Shown one piece after another: positions 22,727 to 32,800 of a DNA stretch of 64,000 nucleotides (its first letter is position 1; each line of letters opens with the position of its first letter). Position numbers and translations under genes: made by a program. Source of the DNA: Bacillus spizizenii TU-B-10 (GTDB lineage Bacteria > Bacillota > Bacilli > Bacillales > Bacillaceae); NCBI RefSeq assembly GCF_000227465.1, contig NC_016047.1:2956857-3020856 (forward strand), written 5' to 3'. The notes under the pieces were generated by a model. That model was not told the DNA's origin. It ran no database searches and saw only the letters and a program-made list of their open reading frames with translations.

Positions 22727-23434
22727 TTTTTTGATGACGATTTCCACACGCCGGTTTTCCTTCATGTGTTCGTTTGTCTTGTTATCCTTTACAGGCTTTG
22801 TATCTGCATAACCGACAGCGATAAAGCGCTTGGAGGGAAGTTTTTCTTTTGATGTAAAATATTGAATAACTCCGCTCGCCCGCGCTGCCGACAGCTCCCA
22901 GTTAGACGGGTATCGGTATGTCGAAATGTTTCGGCTGTCTGTATGGCCCTCCACCTGAATGTCATTTGGAATGGTTTGAAGAAGAACAGCAATTTGGTGA
23001 AGAAGTGTTTCAGCATTTTTCAGCACCTTTGCCTCACCTGAATCAAACAGCACAGCCTCCTGCAGAACGAGCACGACACCGCGTTCATCCCGTTTGGCTG
23101 TCATTTGGGTCTTCAAATGATTGTCTTTTATATATGTATTTACTTTCTTGAGAAGCTGATCCTGCTGATCCTCTTGCTTCTTCGCATCGGCTGGCGAGGT
23201 ACCCTTTTTTTCTATGGACGTTTGGCCAGGCTGGAGCCCGCCGCCTTCCTTTTGGATCGAATCAACTGCAGCTTTAAATTTTTGCAGATCGATTTGGGAC
23301 ATGGAAAAAAGTAAAATAAAGAACACAAGGATCAAAGTGATCAAATCTGAAAAGGTGACCATCCAGTTTGATGAAGAATGGCTGTTTTTCCCGCTTCCAT
23401 TCCTTCTTTCAAAACGTTCTCTTCTAAGCTTCAT
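22724..23434 (-). CDS. motS: Sodium-driven flagellar stator subunit MotS
   Basis: B-type stator protein: one N-terminal membrane helix (about 24-44) and a periplasmic OmpA-like peptidoglycan-binding domain (about 125-236, with VEGHTDSRNIS and NWELSAARA). 236 aa. The ion-binding aspartate is Asp30 in TFSDLITL, the known essential residue of MotS. With MotP it forms the Na+-coupled stator that supports motility at high salt and pH. Its start overlaps the motP stop by 11 bases, so translation is coupled. Confidence 0.93.
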   Translation of the reverse strand: MKLRRERFERRNGSGKNSHSSSNWMVTFSDLITLILVFFILLFSMSQIDLQKFKAAVDSIQKEGGGLQPGQTSIEKKGTSPADAKKQEDQQDQLLKKVNTYIKDNHLKTQMTAKRDERGVVLVLQEAVLFDSGEAKVLKNAETLLHQIAVLLQTIPNDIQVEGHTDSRNISTYRYPSNWELSAARASGVIQYFTSKEKLPSKRFIAVGYADTKPVKDNKTNEHMKENRRVEIVIKK

Positions 23435-24242
23435 GTACAGATCCCTTTTTTGTTTTTACTTGATTTGTCTGCTTCTGCCATTCTTCCCGAGAGCTGAAAA
23501 CGACAAGCTGGCTTTCGAGATTGCGCGGGTTTTTTCCGGATTGGATTCCGATAATACCTTCCACCATTACCTGCTTGATGAAGATTTCACTTTCTGTTTT
23601 TTCTTCGAGCTTAGCAGCAATCGGGTTGAAGACCATGTTTGCCAGTAATGAACCGTATAAGGTCGTCAGAAGCGCAACGGCCATATTCGGTCCAAGCATA
23701 TGTGGATCATTTAAGTTTTTGAGCATCAACACGAGCCCGACGAGTGTTCCGATCATTCCCCATGCCGGAGCGAATTCCCCCGCTTTTTCAAAAACACGCC
23801 GTCCTTTGCGGTGCCGTTCCTCCATTGCTGCGATTTCTGAATCCATGACGAGCCGAATCGTTTCTTCATCCCAGCCGTCAATCGCTAAAAGCAGCCCTTT
23901 TTTCAAGAACGGATCTTTGATTTCCCGAGCCTGATCATCCAATGATAAAAGCCCATGTTTACGCGCGTGATCGGAAAGAGAGACAAAGGTTTTCACAAGA
24001 TCTTTCACATTGTCTTCCTGGCGGATAAATGCCTGCTTTAACACAGAGGGCGCTTTTTTCAGATCTCTCGGCGGAAAACTGATAAAAACAGCGGCGCATA
24101 GTCCCCCTGTTACGATGAAGAAAGAGGTCAGATCAAGAAAAGAGCGGAAACCGCTTACTCCCGATCCCGAGATAATCCCGATAACAATAATAATCGTCCC
24201 TAACACAAAACCAACAGGTGTAAGATAATCAAAACGTTTCAT
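23424..24242 (-). CDS. motP: Sodium-driven flagellar stator subunit MotP
   Basis: A-type stator protein with four membrane segments and a large cytoplasmic loop that contacts FliG. 272 aa from the second of two tandem ATG codons (24242), spaced correctly from GGGGAG. The conserved channel regions GEFAPAWGMIGTLVGLVLML and LLTTLYGSLLANMVFNPIA are intact. It lies downstream of ccpA with a strong hairpin in between (24256-24293), so expression is thought to come from read-through of ccpA, as reported for B. subtilis motPS. Confidence 0.93.
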   Translation of the reverse strand: MKRFDYLTPVGFVLGTIIIVIGIISGSGVSGFRSFLDLTSFFIVTGGLCAAVFISFPPRDLKKAPSVLKQAFIRQEDNVKDLVKTFVSLSDHARKHGLLSLDDQAREIKDPFLKKGLLLAIDGWDEETIRLVMDSEIAAMEERHRKGRRVFEKAGEFAPAWGMIGTLVGLVLMLKNLNDPHMLGPNMAVALLTTLYGSLLANMVFNPIAAKLEEKTESEIFIKQVMVEGIIGIQSGKNPRNLESQLVVFSSREEWQKQTNQVKTKKGSVHEA

Positions 24243-24255
24243 CATTTCTCCCCAT

Positions 24256-24293
24256 GAAAAAAGCAAGAATTCACCTTAGAGGTGAAGCTTGCT
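24256..24293 (-). terminator. Intercistronic hairpin between ccpA and motP
   Basis: AGCAAG and TTCACCT arms fold with AGGTGAA and CTTGCT around CTAA, followed by a T run on the minus strand. It can terminate most ccpA transcripts and thereby limit motPS. Confidence 0.85.
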
Positions 24294-24305
24294 CTCTTGT
24301 TTTTC

Positions 24306-25310
24306 TTATGACTTGGTTGACTTTCTTAGCTCTATACGGTGCGGCAGTTCGACGATATGCTCTTCAACCGGCTCTTTATTCATGAGCTTCGTCAACAGTC
24401 TCATCGCAACGGCACCAATATCATATGTCGGCTGAACAACCGTTGAAAGCTGAGGACGAACCATGAGGCTTAATCTCGTATTGTCAAAGCCGATAATCTC
24501 TAGGTCCTCAGGAATGGATAGGCCTTGATCCTGAGCCGCATGGATAATGCCGAGTGCCATTTCATCAGTTGCAGAAAGAATGGCTGTCGGTTTTTTGTCA
24601 AGGCTCATCAGATGCTGCAGCGCTTCAAGTCCGGAATCATATGTGTAATCCCCTTCAGCGACAAATTGTTCATTAAACGGCAGGTTCGCGTCTTCAAGCG
24701 CACGTTTGTAGCCTTGCAGTTTTTTTGAACGGTTGATCGGTTCTGTCATAGGACCGGATACGAATGCGATATCTGTATGCCCTTTATCAACCAATAACTT
24801 CACTGCATCATAAATCGCCTGTTCGTAATCGATGGCGACTGACGGTGTTTCCTCCTGCTCTTCTACAGAAGCGGCAAGTACGATCGGCACTGGGGAACGC
24901 TTAAATTCCGCAACATGCTCGTCCGTAATGTTTCCGCCCATAAACACGATGCCGTCCACTTGTTTGCCGAGCATTGTGTTTAACAGGTGCAGCTCTTTCT
25001 CCATGTTTTGGTCAGAGTTGCTCAAAATAATGTTGTATTTATACATTGTCGCGATATCTTCAATTCCGCGAGCAAGCTCTGAATAGAAAATGCTTGAGAT
25101 ATCGGGAATGATGACACCTACAGTTGTTGTTTTTTTGCTTGCCAGCCCTCTTGCCACCGCGTTTGGACGGTAGCCGAGACGGTCAATGGCTTCCAAGACT
25201 TTTTTCCGCGTTGTCGGTTTTACATTCGGGTTGCCGTTCACGACACGGGAAACGGTTGCCATGCTTACATTAGCTTCTCTCGCTACGTCGTAGATCGTAA
25301 TATTGCTCAT
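24306..25310 (-). CDS. ccpA: Catabolite control protein CcpA
   Basis: Global LacI-family regulator of carbon catabolite control; with HPr-Ser-P or Crh-P it binds cre sites such as the one beside acuA. 334 aa. N-terminal helix-turn-helix [20 protein letters not shown] (residues 4-23) with hinge [17 protein letters not shown], then a periplasmic-binding-like core. Start behind AAAAGGAGTGG. It lies between aroA, with its own terminator, and motPS. A cre-like site covers the -35 of its apparent promoter. Confidence 0.97.
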   Translation of the reverse strand: MSNITIYDVAREANVSMATVSRVVNGNPNVKPTTRKKVLEAIDRLGYRPNAVARGLASKKTTTVGVIIPDISSIFYSELARGIEDIATMYKYNIILSNSDQNMEKELHLLNTMLGKQVDGIVFMGGNITDEHVAEFKRSPVPIVLAASVEEQEETPSVAIDYEQAIYDAVKLLVDKGHTDIAFVSGPMTEPINRSKKLQGYKRALEDANLPFNEQFVAEGDYTYDSGLEALQHLMSLDKKPTAILSATDEMALGIIHAAQDQGLSIPEDLEIIGFDNTRLSLMVRPQLSTVVQPTYDIGAVAMRLLTKLMNKEPVEEHIVELPHRIELRKSTKS

Positions 25311-25478
25311 CCTAAAACCACTCCTTTTACTGGATACACTTATCCTTATCTATAGCATAAACACTTTATGTAGAGAAATGTCATAATGTCCGAAATTATG
25401 TCGTTTATGATTTGTAAGCGTAAGTCAGTAGTGTACATTATTTTTCATTATTCATCAAATTTAAATACTTCTCATGAA

Positions 25479-25507
25479 ATTATACACGTTTTTATAGATG
25501 ATGAAAA
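25479..25507 (-). promoter_or_regulatory. Candidate ccpA promoter
   Basis: On the minus strand TTTTCA (25502-25507), 17 bases, perfect TATAAT (25479-25484). It would give a leader of about 160 bases before ccpA. Confidence 0.55.
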
Positions 25508-25515
25508 CGTATACT
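25502..25515. promoter_or_regulatory. cre-like site over the ccpA -35
   Basis: TGAAAACGTATACT on the plus strand matches the cre pattern TGWAANCGNTNWCA except for the last base and one centre position; it covers the -35 hexamer of the ccpA promoter. Confidence 0.45.
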
Positions 25516-25545
25516 TGGATTTTATAACTAATTAAACGAGAAAGC

Positions 25546-25576
25546 ATAAAAAAAGGCCGCAGACGCGGCCTTTTGG
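25546..25576 (-). terminator. Terminator of aroA
   Basis: A perfect 10-bp stem AAAAGGCCGC/GCGGCCTTTT (25551-25560 with 25565-25574) around a 4-base loop, then a T run on the minus strand. Confidence 0.9.
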
Positions 25577-25585
25577 ATTGTTCAA

Positions 25586-26662
25586 TTAAGCGTTGACTTT
25601 TACCATAGGTTTCAGTTCATTCAGCCATTTTTCGAATTCAGGAATCGCCATTTGCTGAGCAGAGTCAGATAGTGCGACTGACGGATCAGGGTGAACCTCA
25701 GCCATTACGCCGTCTGCACCGATCGCTAAAGCAGCTTTAGCTGTCGGAAGCAAGAGGTCGCGGCGGCCAGTTGAATGCGTAACATCAACAAAGACAGGCA
25801 AATGCGTTTCTTGTTTCAAAATCGGCACGGCAGAAATATCCAGTGTATTTCTTGTTGCTGTTTCGTATGTTCTGATACCGCGCTCACAAAGGATAATTTG
25901 GTCATTTCCTTGTGACATGATGTATTCAGCAGCATTGATGAATTCAGAGATCGTTGCAGCAAGTCCGCGCTTCAGAAGCACTGGCTTTTTCACTGCGCCG
26001 GCCGCTTTCAGCAACTCGAAGTTTTGCATATTGCGCGCTCCGATTTGAATGACATCAATGTAGTCCAGCGCTTCTTCGATATGAGCCGGAGTTACGATTT
26101 CACTGATCACTGCCAGGTCAAATTCGTCTGCTACACGTTTTAAGATTTGAAGGCCTTCAACACCAAGCCCTTGGAAATCGTATGGGCTCGTACGAGGCTT
26201 AAAGGCTCCTCCGCGCAAAATTTTAATTCCTTGTTTTTTCGCAGCTGCAGCCACTTCAGCCACCTGCTCGTAGCTCTCTACCGCACATGGGCCGACAATG
26301 AATCTTTGCTGGCCGTCCCCGATTTTTTCACCTTTGATATCTACAATTGTATCTTCAGGTTTTTTCTTACGGGAGACAAGCAGCGCTTTGCTGTGATCTT
26401 CTTCCTGAAGCTCTAAACCGGCTTTGAATATCTCTTTAAAAATGTGCTGGATGGTAGAATTTTCGAACGGCCCGTCATTGTTTTCAATGATATTGTTTAA
26501 CATTGTGCGTTCTCTGACAGGATCAAATCGGTTAACACCCTGTGCTTCCTTCGCTTTACCGATCTCTTTTACAACATTTCCGCGTTCGTTGATTAATTTT
26601 AAAATTTGTAGGTTTAATTCGTCTGCTTTCTGCCTTAAAAGCTCTAACTCTGTGTTGCTCAT
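25586..26662 (-). CDS. aroA: DAHP synthase / chorismate mutase (AroA)
   Basis: Bifunctional enzyme at the start of aromatic amino acid synthesis. 358 aa from the ATG at 26662 behind AAAGGATG. Residues 1-90 are an AroQ-type chorismate mutase ([20 protein letters not shown] with RFDPVRE); residues 105-358 are the 3-deoxy-7-phosphoheptulonate synthase barrel ([39 protein letters not shown]). In B. subtilis the mutase domain confers feedback inhibition by prephenate and chorismate. It has its own promoter and terminator, though read-through to ccpA is possible. Confidence 0.97.
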
Positions 26663-26821
26663 TTTTTTCATCCTTTCCCTGCACATTCATTTTTTATTTT
26701 GTAGTTATCATGCATCTTACTATAAGTAATTCCAAATGGAAATACTGAAATACAAAAAATTTTATAAAAACTCTACTTTATTACCCAAACGCTTTTAAGT
26801 GATAAAGTAATCTATGAAGTT

Positions 26822-26850
26822 ATCCTACATGATGTGAGGGCAATGTTCAA
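26822..26850 (-). promoter_or_regulatory. Candidate sigma-A promoter of aroA
   Basis: TTGAAC (26845-26850), 17 bases, TAGGAT (26822-26827), just downstream of the ytxJ terminator. Confidence 0.6.
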
Positions 26851-26860
26851 GGGTTTTTTC

Positions 26861-26897
26861 AAAAAAAAAGCGCCAGAATGTATCTGGACGCTTTTTT
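26861..26897 (-). terminator. Terminator of ytxGHJ
   Basis: AGCGTCCAG pairs with CTGGCGCT (one G-T pair) around ATACATT, with long A and T flanks, directly after the ytxJ stop. Confidence 0.85.
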
Positions 26898-27224
26898 CTA
26901 TGATAAATGCTGCTCAATGGCCGCTTCTGTAATTTGTGAATGTGAGGTATGCCATTTCACTTCACCGTTTTGGATGACGAAAACCTGAGGGCTTTCGTGC
27001 TTTACGCTGTATGTTTCTGCGATGAAATTTGACAGCGGCCGGGCTTCTTGTACTTGCAGATAATAAGCCGGCACATCCTCATGCTGATTTGCAAAGGCAT
27101 CAAACTCATGAAATGCTGCCTGGCTGATCGGGCATGTGATGCTGTGTTTAAAGAAGACGAAAGTGCCTTCTTGTTCTGCAATCCGTTTAAATTCTTCCTC
27201 AGATTGAATAAGCTGTTTTGCCAT
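26898..27224 (-). CDS. brxC: Monothiol bacilliredoxin (YtxJ/BrxC)
   Basis: 108-aa thioredoxin-fold protein of the YtxJ family, which is tied to bacillithiol-making bacteria. The active site is a single cysteine in HSITCPISQAAF (about residue 31), a TCPI motif instead of CxxC, so it should act as a monothiol bacilliredoxin that debacillithiolates proteins. The cis-proline region HESPQVFVIQNG is kept. Last gene of the stress operon ytxGHJ, 23 bases after ytxH. Confidence 0.85.
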   Translation of the reverse strand: MAKQLIQSEEEFKRIAEQEGTFVFFKHSITCPISQAAFHEFDAFANQHEDVPAYYLQVQEARPLSNFIAETYSVKHESPQVFVIQNGEVKWHTSHSQITEAAIEQHLS

Positions 27225-27247
27225 GACTCAAGCTCTTCCTTCCCTGC

Positions 27248-27703
27248 TCAGCGATTGATATGCTCAGCCTGTTTTTGTGCATCTTTCAGTTCGTCTTTTA
27301 CATCCTCTTTCGTTTGGAGGACTTGATCTTTTGTTTCATCGGCCGCCTGCATCGCTTCTTCTCTCATCTCTTGCATATCAGTTGATGAATCTGTTTTTGC
27401 AGATTTGGAACGATCTCTTAAATCCTTCACCTTGTTCATGATCTGTCCTGACTGATCTGCTACAAGCTGTGTGATGTTGGATGTTTTGTCTTTTGCGATA
27501 CTGACATATTGCGTGCCTTTTTCCTTTGCATCTGCCGTCATTTTGTCAGTTTTATCTCGTAAAGCAACAGCTTGGCTGCCGAGATCGTCGCGAAGTTCTT
27601 TGCCTGATTTAGGCGCTAGAAAAAGAGCGGTCGTGGCACCGATGATTCCCCCGATTAAAGTTCCGATTAAAAAATCTTTACTATTAATTCCATCTTTGCT
27701 CAT
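27248..27703 (-). CDS. ytxH: General stress protein YtxH
   Basis: 151 aa. A hydrophobic glycine-rich N-terminal segment (FLIGTLIGGIIGATTALFLA, residues 11-30) is followed by the family hallmark PKSGKELRDDL and then a long charged alpha-helical tail, much of it K/D/Q/E-rich and LEA-like. Predicted to be membrane-attached; function unknown. Of two tandem ATG codons after GGAGG, the second (27703) has the better spacing. Middle gene of ytxGHJ, controlled in B. subtilis by sigma-B and sigma-H. Confidence 0.87.
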   Translation of the reverse strand: MSKDGINSKDFLIGTLIGGIIGATTALFLAPKSGKELRDDLGSQAVALRDKTDKMTADAKEKGTQYVSIAKDKTSNITQLVADQSGQIMNKVKDLRDRSKSAKTDSSTDMQEMREEAMQAADETKDQVLQTKEDVKDELKDAQKQAEHINR

Positions 27704-27732
27704 CATTATTCCTCCTCATAGTTTTTTTTCTC

Positions 27733-28155
27733 TTAGAGAGTTGATTTTTTTCTTAGTTTCCATTTCTCCCAAATTTCCATTGCTGCTTGGCTCCATGTGA
27801 CAACTTGATTGATCTTGTCTTGATTTTCTCTTACTGATGCCGATACAGACCCTGCCGCCTGTTTCATGGATGTATTGAACTGCTGTACAGAAGTTCCAAC
27901 CCCTTGAACAGCATGAACGACCGTGTTCAGCTTTTCTGATTTTTCCTGAATATCTTCAGCCAGGCGGTTGGTCTTATGTAACAGCTCGGCTGTTTCAGTT
28001 GTGATGCCTTTCATTTGTCCCTCCAGCCCTTCGAGAGTGGATGCGACGTGTTTTAGTGTCAGCTGCAGTGACTTCAATGTTTTAGACAAGTAGATCACTA
28101 ACACCAGAAATGCGACTGCGATGAGTGCAACGCTTAAATAAAGAATAATAATCAT
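27733..28155 (-). CDS. ytxG: General stress protein YtxG (DUF948)
   Basis: 140 aa: one N-terminal membrane helix (residues 1-24, [20 protein letters not shown]) then amphipathic helix with heptad spacing, the DUF948 layout. Function unknown. It follows a strong AAGGAGG site and starts the ytxGHJ operon; tandem sigma-H and sigma-B type promoters precede it. A Staphylococcus homologue is reported as a stress/cell-wall associated membrane protein, but I do not extend that here. Confidence 0.85.
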   Translation of the reverse strand: MIIILYLSVALIAVAFLVLVIYLSKTLKSLQLTLKHVASTLEGLEGQMKGITTETAELLHKTNRLAEDIQEKSEKLNTVVHAVQGVGTSVQQFNTSMKQAAGSVSASVRENQDKINQVVTWSQAAMEIWEKWKLRKKSTL

Positions 28156-28188
28156 CTCAAACCTCCTTGCTGCAGGATATACTGCTGT

Positions 28189-28213
28189 TTACCCGTTTTC
28201 TTAAATCATAAAC
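28189..28213 (-). promoter_or_regulatory. Sigma-B promoter of ytxGHJ
   Basis: GTTTAT (28208-28213), 13 bases, GGGTAA (28189-28194): fits the sigma-B consensus GTTTAA-N12-15-GGGTAT. Sigma-B control of ytxGHJ is established in B. subtilis. Confidence 0.8.
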
Positions 28214-28236
28214 ATGTGTACTGGGCTGTATACATA

Positions 28237-28265
28237 TTATTCTCCATTATGTAAGAAAATCCTTT
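28237..28265 (-). promoter_or_regulatory. Sigma-H promoter of ytxGHJ
   Basis: AAAGGATTT (28257-28265), 11 bases, GGAGAATAA (28237-28245): fits RNAGGAWWW-N11-12-RNNGAATWW exactly, so the operon can also be switched on at entry to stationary phase. Confidence 0.8.
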
Positions 28266-28285
28266 AACAAGCTTTTCCATCAGAT

Positions 28286-28316
28286 AAATAAAAAGCAGTG
28301 AGATCACTGCTTTTTA
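28286..28316 (-). terminator. Terminator of murC
   Basis: AAAAGCAGTGA/TCACTGCTTTT (28291-28301 with 28304-28314) with a T run on the minus strand, immediately after the murC stop. Confidence 0.85.
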
Positions 28317-29615
28317 TTATGCCATGACGTTTTCGTAGGCTCTCATATATTTTTGGATATCTCCTGCTCCCATAAAGATGAGAACGGCTTTTTCATGAGC
28401 TTTTAAAACAGATGTGTCATCTTCTTCAATCAGCTTAGCATTATGAATTTTTCCCTGCAGGTCGCCGATTGTCAGCTTTCCTGCATTCTCCCGGGCTGAG
28501 CCGAAAATATCACATAGATACACACAGTCAGCCCCGCTCAGGCTTTCTGCGAAATCGTCAAGGAATTGCTGCGTCCGCGTAAATGTATGAGGCTGAAATA
28601 CCGCGACGATTTCACGATCAGGGTATTTCTGTCTTGCCGCCTCAATCGTCACTTTTATTTCTGTCGGGTGATGAGCGTAGTCATCTATCAGCACTTGATC
28701 CCCGAGCTGCTTCTCATTGAATCTGCGTTTGACGCCGCCGAATGATTTGAGGGCATGCTTAATGATGCTGGAATCAATTTCTTCATAATGGCATAACGCA
28801 ATGACCGCCAATGAGTTTAATACATTGTGGTTGCCGTACGCAGGAATATAAAACGTATCATAGAATGTATTGCGTACAAATACATCGAAAGTTGTCCCTT
28901 CTGTGCTTTTAACGATGTTTCTGGCTTGAAAATCATTTTCTTCCCCCGTGCCGTAATATACAACAGGTACGTTCGCATGGATTTTCGGCAGATGCTCATC
29001 GTCTCCGCAGGCAATAATTCCTTTGTTGACTTGCAGAGCCATCTCTTGGAAAGCGTCAAACACATCGTCAATGCTTGAGAAGTAATCAGGATGATCAAAA
29101 TCAATATTTGTCATGATCGCGTAGTCTGGCTGATAGCTTAAGAAATGGCGGCGATATTCGCACGCTTCAAACACAAAGTATTCGCTGTTTTCATTTCCCT
29201 GGCCTGTTCCGTCCCCAATTAAGAAAGAGGTCGGTTTCGCGTTTTGGATCACATGAGCCAGCAGACCCGTAGTCGACGTTTTGCCGTGTGCGCCCGTAAC
29301 GGCAACACTAGTGAATTTTTTCATGTAGTCGCCTAAAAACTTATGATAACGTATCACCGGAATTCCGTCAGACATGGCTTTTTCAATTTCAGGATGCGTG
29401 TCTGGGAATGCGTTTCCGGCGATGACTGTCATGCCGGGTTTGATATTATCCGCGCTAAAAGGAAGAATCGTAATATTTCTTTTTTCAAGCGCTGTTTGCG
29501 TAAAAATAAATTTTTCGATATCCGATCCTTGGACAGTATATCCATTATCATGAAGTATTTGGGCAAGCGGACTCATACCGGTCCCTTTTATTCCAACAAA
29601 ATGATAAACAGTCAT
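28317..29615 (-). CDS. murC: UDP-N-acetylmuramate-L-alanine ligase (MurC)
   Basis: Adds L-alanine to UDP-MurNAc, the first peptide step of peptidoglycan synthesis, using ATP. 432 aa. N-terminal UDP-binding Rossmann region [18 protein letters not shown] (8-25), the ATP loop [11 protein letters not shown] (about 107-117), the conserved [10 protein letters not shown], and the C-terminal ligase motif [10 protein letters not shown]. Good TTGGAGG site. Divorced from the main mur cluster, as usual in Bacillus; it lies downstream of sftA without an obvious terminator in between. Confidence 0.97.
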   Translation of the reverse strand: MTVYHFVGIKGTGMSPLAQILHDNGYTVQGSDIEKFIFTQTALEKRNITILPFSADNIKPGMTVIAGNAFPDTHPEIEKAMSDGIPVIRYHKFLGDYMKKFTSVAVTGAHGKTSTTGLLAHVIQNAKPTSFLIGDGTGQGNENSEYFVFEACEYRRHFLSYQPDYAIMTNIDFDHPDYFSSIDDVFDAFQEMALQVNKGIIACGDDEHLPKIHANVPVVYYGTGEENDFQARNIVKSTEGTTFDVFVRNTFYDTFYIPAYGNHNVLNSLAVIALCHYEEIDSSIIKHALKSFGGVKRRFNEKQLGDQVLIDDYAHHPTEIKVTIEAARQKYPDREIVAVFQPHTFTRTQQFLDDFAESLSGADCVYLCDIFGSARENAGKLTIGDLQGKIHNAKLIEEDDTSVLKAHEKAVLIFMGAGDIQKYMRAYENVMA

Positions 29616-29830
29616 AATTGTACCTCCAACAAACGTCTATCTGTTCCCCAGTATATGACGCTCATTTCAATTTGCGACCGCGGCGGCTGAAAAGCCCCCT
29701 TTTGCGGCGTATTTTATATGTTTTGTTATATTTAGTATCCGGTTATTTCTTTCCGATTAAACCTAGATATCAGGAATTGTCTATGCGCATCTGCTGTAAA
29801 GCGGCATAGCTGTTAAATGCTCTAAACACT

Positions 29831-29858
29831 ATCATACCATGTTTGGTGTGAAAATGAA
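29831..29858 (-). promoter_or_regulatory. Candidate murC promoter with long leader
   Basis: TATGAT (29831-29836) with an extended TG-G element and TTCATT (29853-29858) 16 bases upstream. It would give a ~205-base leader containing a GGGGGCT/AGCCGCC-type hairpin near 29680. The rest of 29616-29864 shows no gene. Confidence 0.4.
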
Positions 29859-29864
29859 CCTTTA

Positions 29865-32800
29865 TTATTCGTTTATTAAATCACTTGCTGTGATCAGCAC
29901 CTCTCGAGGCTTGCTTCCTTTTGCCTCAGAGATCATGCCTTCTGCTTCCATCATATCGATCAGCCTTGCCGCGCGATTGTATCCAATTCTGAATCTTCTT
30001 TGCAGACTTGAAGTGCTCGCGCTGTTTTGCTCAACAACAAACTCACACGCTTCGTTAAACAGTTCATCCTCTTCTTTCAAGGCTGATCCTTGTCTTACAA
30101 GCTCTTCTTGTTCAAATAAATAGGTTGGCGGCATTTGTTTTCTGACGTGGGAAACAACGCGGTCGATTTCGCGGTCCGATACAAAGTTCCCTTGAAGGCG
30201 GACAGGTTTTCCCGAGCCGTTTTCCAAAAAGAGCATATCCCCTTTTCCGAGAAGCTTTTCTGCACCGGCGATGTCAATGATCGTTCGGGAATCAACCTGG
30301 CTTGAGACAGAAAATGCGATTCTCGTTGGGATATTCGCCTTAATCAGGCCGGTAATGACATCGACTGACGGCCGCTGGGTTGCGACAAGCAGATGAATTC
30401 CGCACGCTCTGGCTTTTTGGGCGATCCGCGCAATGCTCTCTTCCACATCATTTGGAGCCACCATCATCAAATCAGCAAGCTCATCAATAACCACAACTAA
30501 ATACGGCAGCTTTTCGCCCGTGTGATGATCAGCGGTTAATTGATTAAAGCGGTCAATGTCGCGAACACCTGAATGGGCAAACAGCTCATAGCGCCGCTCC
30601 ATTTCCTCAACGACCCACTTTAACGCAGCCGTAGCCGCTTTGGCGTCAGTAATGACCGGGCTGACGAGATGAGGAATTTTGTTGTAAGGGGCCAGCTCCA
30701 CCATTTTCGGATCAATCAGCAGCACCTTTACCTCACTCGGATCCGCTTTATACAACAGGCTGACTAATATTGTATTGATGCAAACGCTTTTTCCCGAGCC
30801 CGTGGCGCCCGCAATCAAACCATGCGGCATTTTCTTTAAGTCGATGACGACAGGGTTCCCTGAGATATCCAATCCCAGCGCAGCCGTGAGCGGTGACTTG
30901 CTTGTCCTGAAGGCTGCGCTGCGAATCATCTGGCGCAAATCAACCACCTTGCTCGAGCGGTTTGGCACTTCAATTCCGATCGTGTTTTTCCCCGGAATCG
31001 GCGCTTCAATCCGAATATCTCTTGCGGACAGGCTGAGTTTAATATCATCAGATAAGTTGGTGATTTTATTTACCTTTACGCCTGGTTCAGGATGCACTTC
31101 AAATCTTGTGACAGACGGCCCCTGGGTCACATGGACCACATTGGCGCGGACATTGAAATTTTTCAGGGTCAAATCAAGAAGCTGACGCTGTTCTTCGATC
31201 CACGCAGTATCGTCCTGAACTTGTGCTGGCGGGACATCAAGCAGTGCGACATTCGGAAACACATAGCTGCCGCGGCGCTCCTCTGCTTTTTGCTGTTTAT
31301 GCGTATCTCTTTTCAGCATCATGACATTAAAAGGAACGGACGGCCCTTTTTGAGGAGATGCGCTTCGTTCAGTCCGTTTCTCCTGCATGACAGCCCTTTT
31401 TTGCGGCTCCTCTATAGCTGCATGTGTTTCGTTCGCATGGATTTCCTGCCGGTTTTGATAGGCTGCAGCAAACGGTCTGGAACCCTGCTTCAGGCTGTCA
31501 TTCTGCACCGATTCTGTCTGGCTGTCTGGCTGAACATCTATCTTCGTGTTCTCAGCTTCTCCCGGCATATCGTACTGATTATTTATTATGCTGTCTGATG
31601 GCGCTTCTAATTCTTTGGCATCAGTTTCTGCTTGAGTCAGAGCCTCAGATGCTGAATGCTCATGATCAGTAAATAAGGAAGGCTCTTCCTGTTGAATTTC
31701 CAATTGCTCTTCTTGAACAGATGGGGTCTCAGCAGCTTCTGCCGCGATTTCGTGATGATTGTTTACTGAGCTGTCTGACGGCTCTTCTGATACTTCAGCC
31801 TCAGATACTGCCTCTGTCAGAGACTTAGGTACTGTTTGCTCTTCATCTTGTTCAGCGCGGAACACAGGTTCTTCCAATTCCTCTGGCTGTTGTTCCCTTT
31901 GTTCTTCTTGAATCTCAGCCGTTGCAGACTTGATGTCTTCACGGCTTACTTCACTGCCTGTAAGGTCTTCTTGTGGCTCAGCCAACGTATCTGCCAGTGT
32001 CTCAGGTGCTGTTTGCTCTTCATGTTGTTCAGCGCGGAACACAGGCTCTTCCAATTTCTCTGGCTGTTGTTCACTTTGTTCTTCTTGAATCTCAGCTATT
32101 GCAGACTTGATGTCTTCACGGCTTACTTCACTGACTGTAAGGTCTTCTTGTGGCTCAGCCACCGTACCTGCCAGTGTCTCAGGTGCTGTTTGCTCTTCAT
32201 GTTGTCCCGCAGGGAAGGAAGGCGCGTCTTTTTCTGGTTGCTGAATGTCCGCAGCAGCTGGCACTCTCTTGTCTGACCGCTCTTCGGCTGGGCGTTGCGC
32301 CAGCGCTTCTTCACGCCCTGCAGTCGTTCTGTTTAATACGCCAGAAGGCTGTTCTTCGAATTGGCTATCCGGAAAGGGTCGTTCTTTCACGTGCTGTACC
32401 GGTCTGTCTGGAGCAGGATAGCTGCGTTCACGTTCAATCTCTTCGGACAGCAGTGTTACTTTCTCTTTTACAGATTTGTCCGGTGCCTTCAATGTTTCAG
32501 AAGGCTGTTTCGGCACATCCTTTTTGACGGATGGTTTTTGATTGAATCCATATACAGGCGAAGGGATATTTGTCGGTTTAAACGGTTTCTTCGCCGGCTC
32601 TGATGTTTGATATGTATGCTGCTCTGTTTCATCTTTGGGGCGTTCTCTGTATGATGCGGCGCTTGGACGAGGTGCGGATTTCGGTTCGTCCGATGGTGCA
32701 CGGCGCCTTCTCAAGTCTTGATTTTTGTATCCGTCAGGCACGATTGGAAAACGGAACTTGCCTTTTGGATATTCATAATATATTTTAGGATCTTCCAATC

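Noticed and set aside
31836..32276. Long open frames on the strand opposite sftA
   Set aside because: They repeat with the 177-bp unit and follow the Glu/Gln-rich codons of sftA; no ribosome site, no family likeness.
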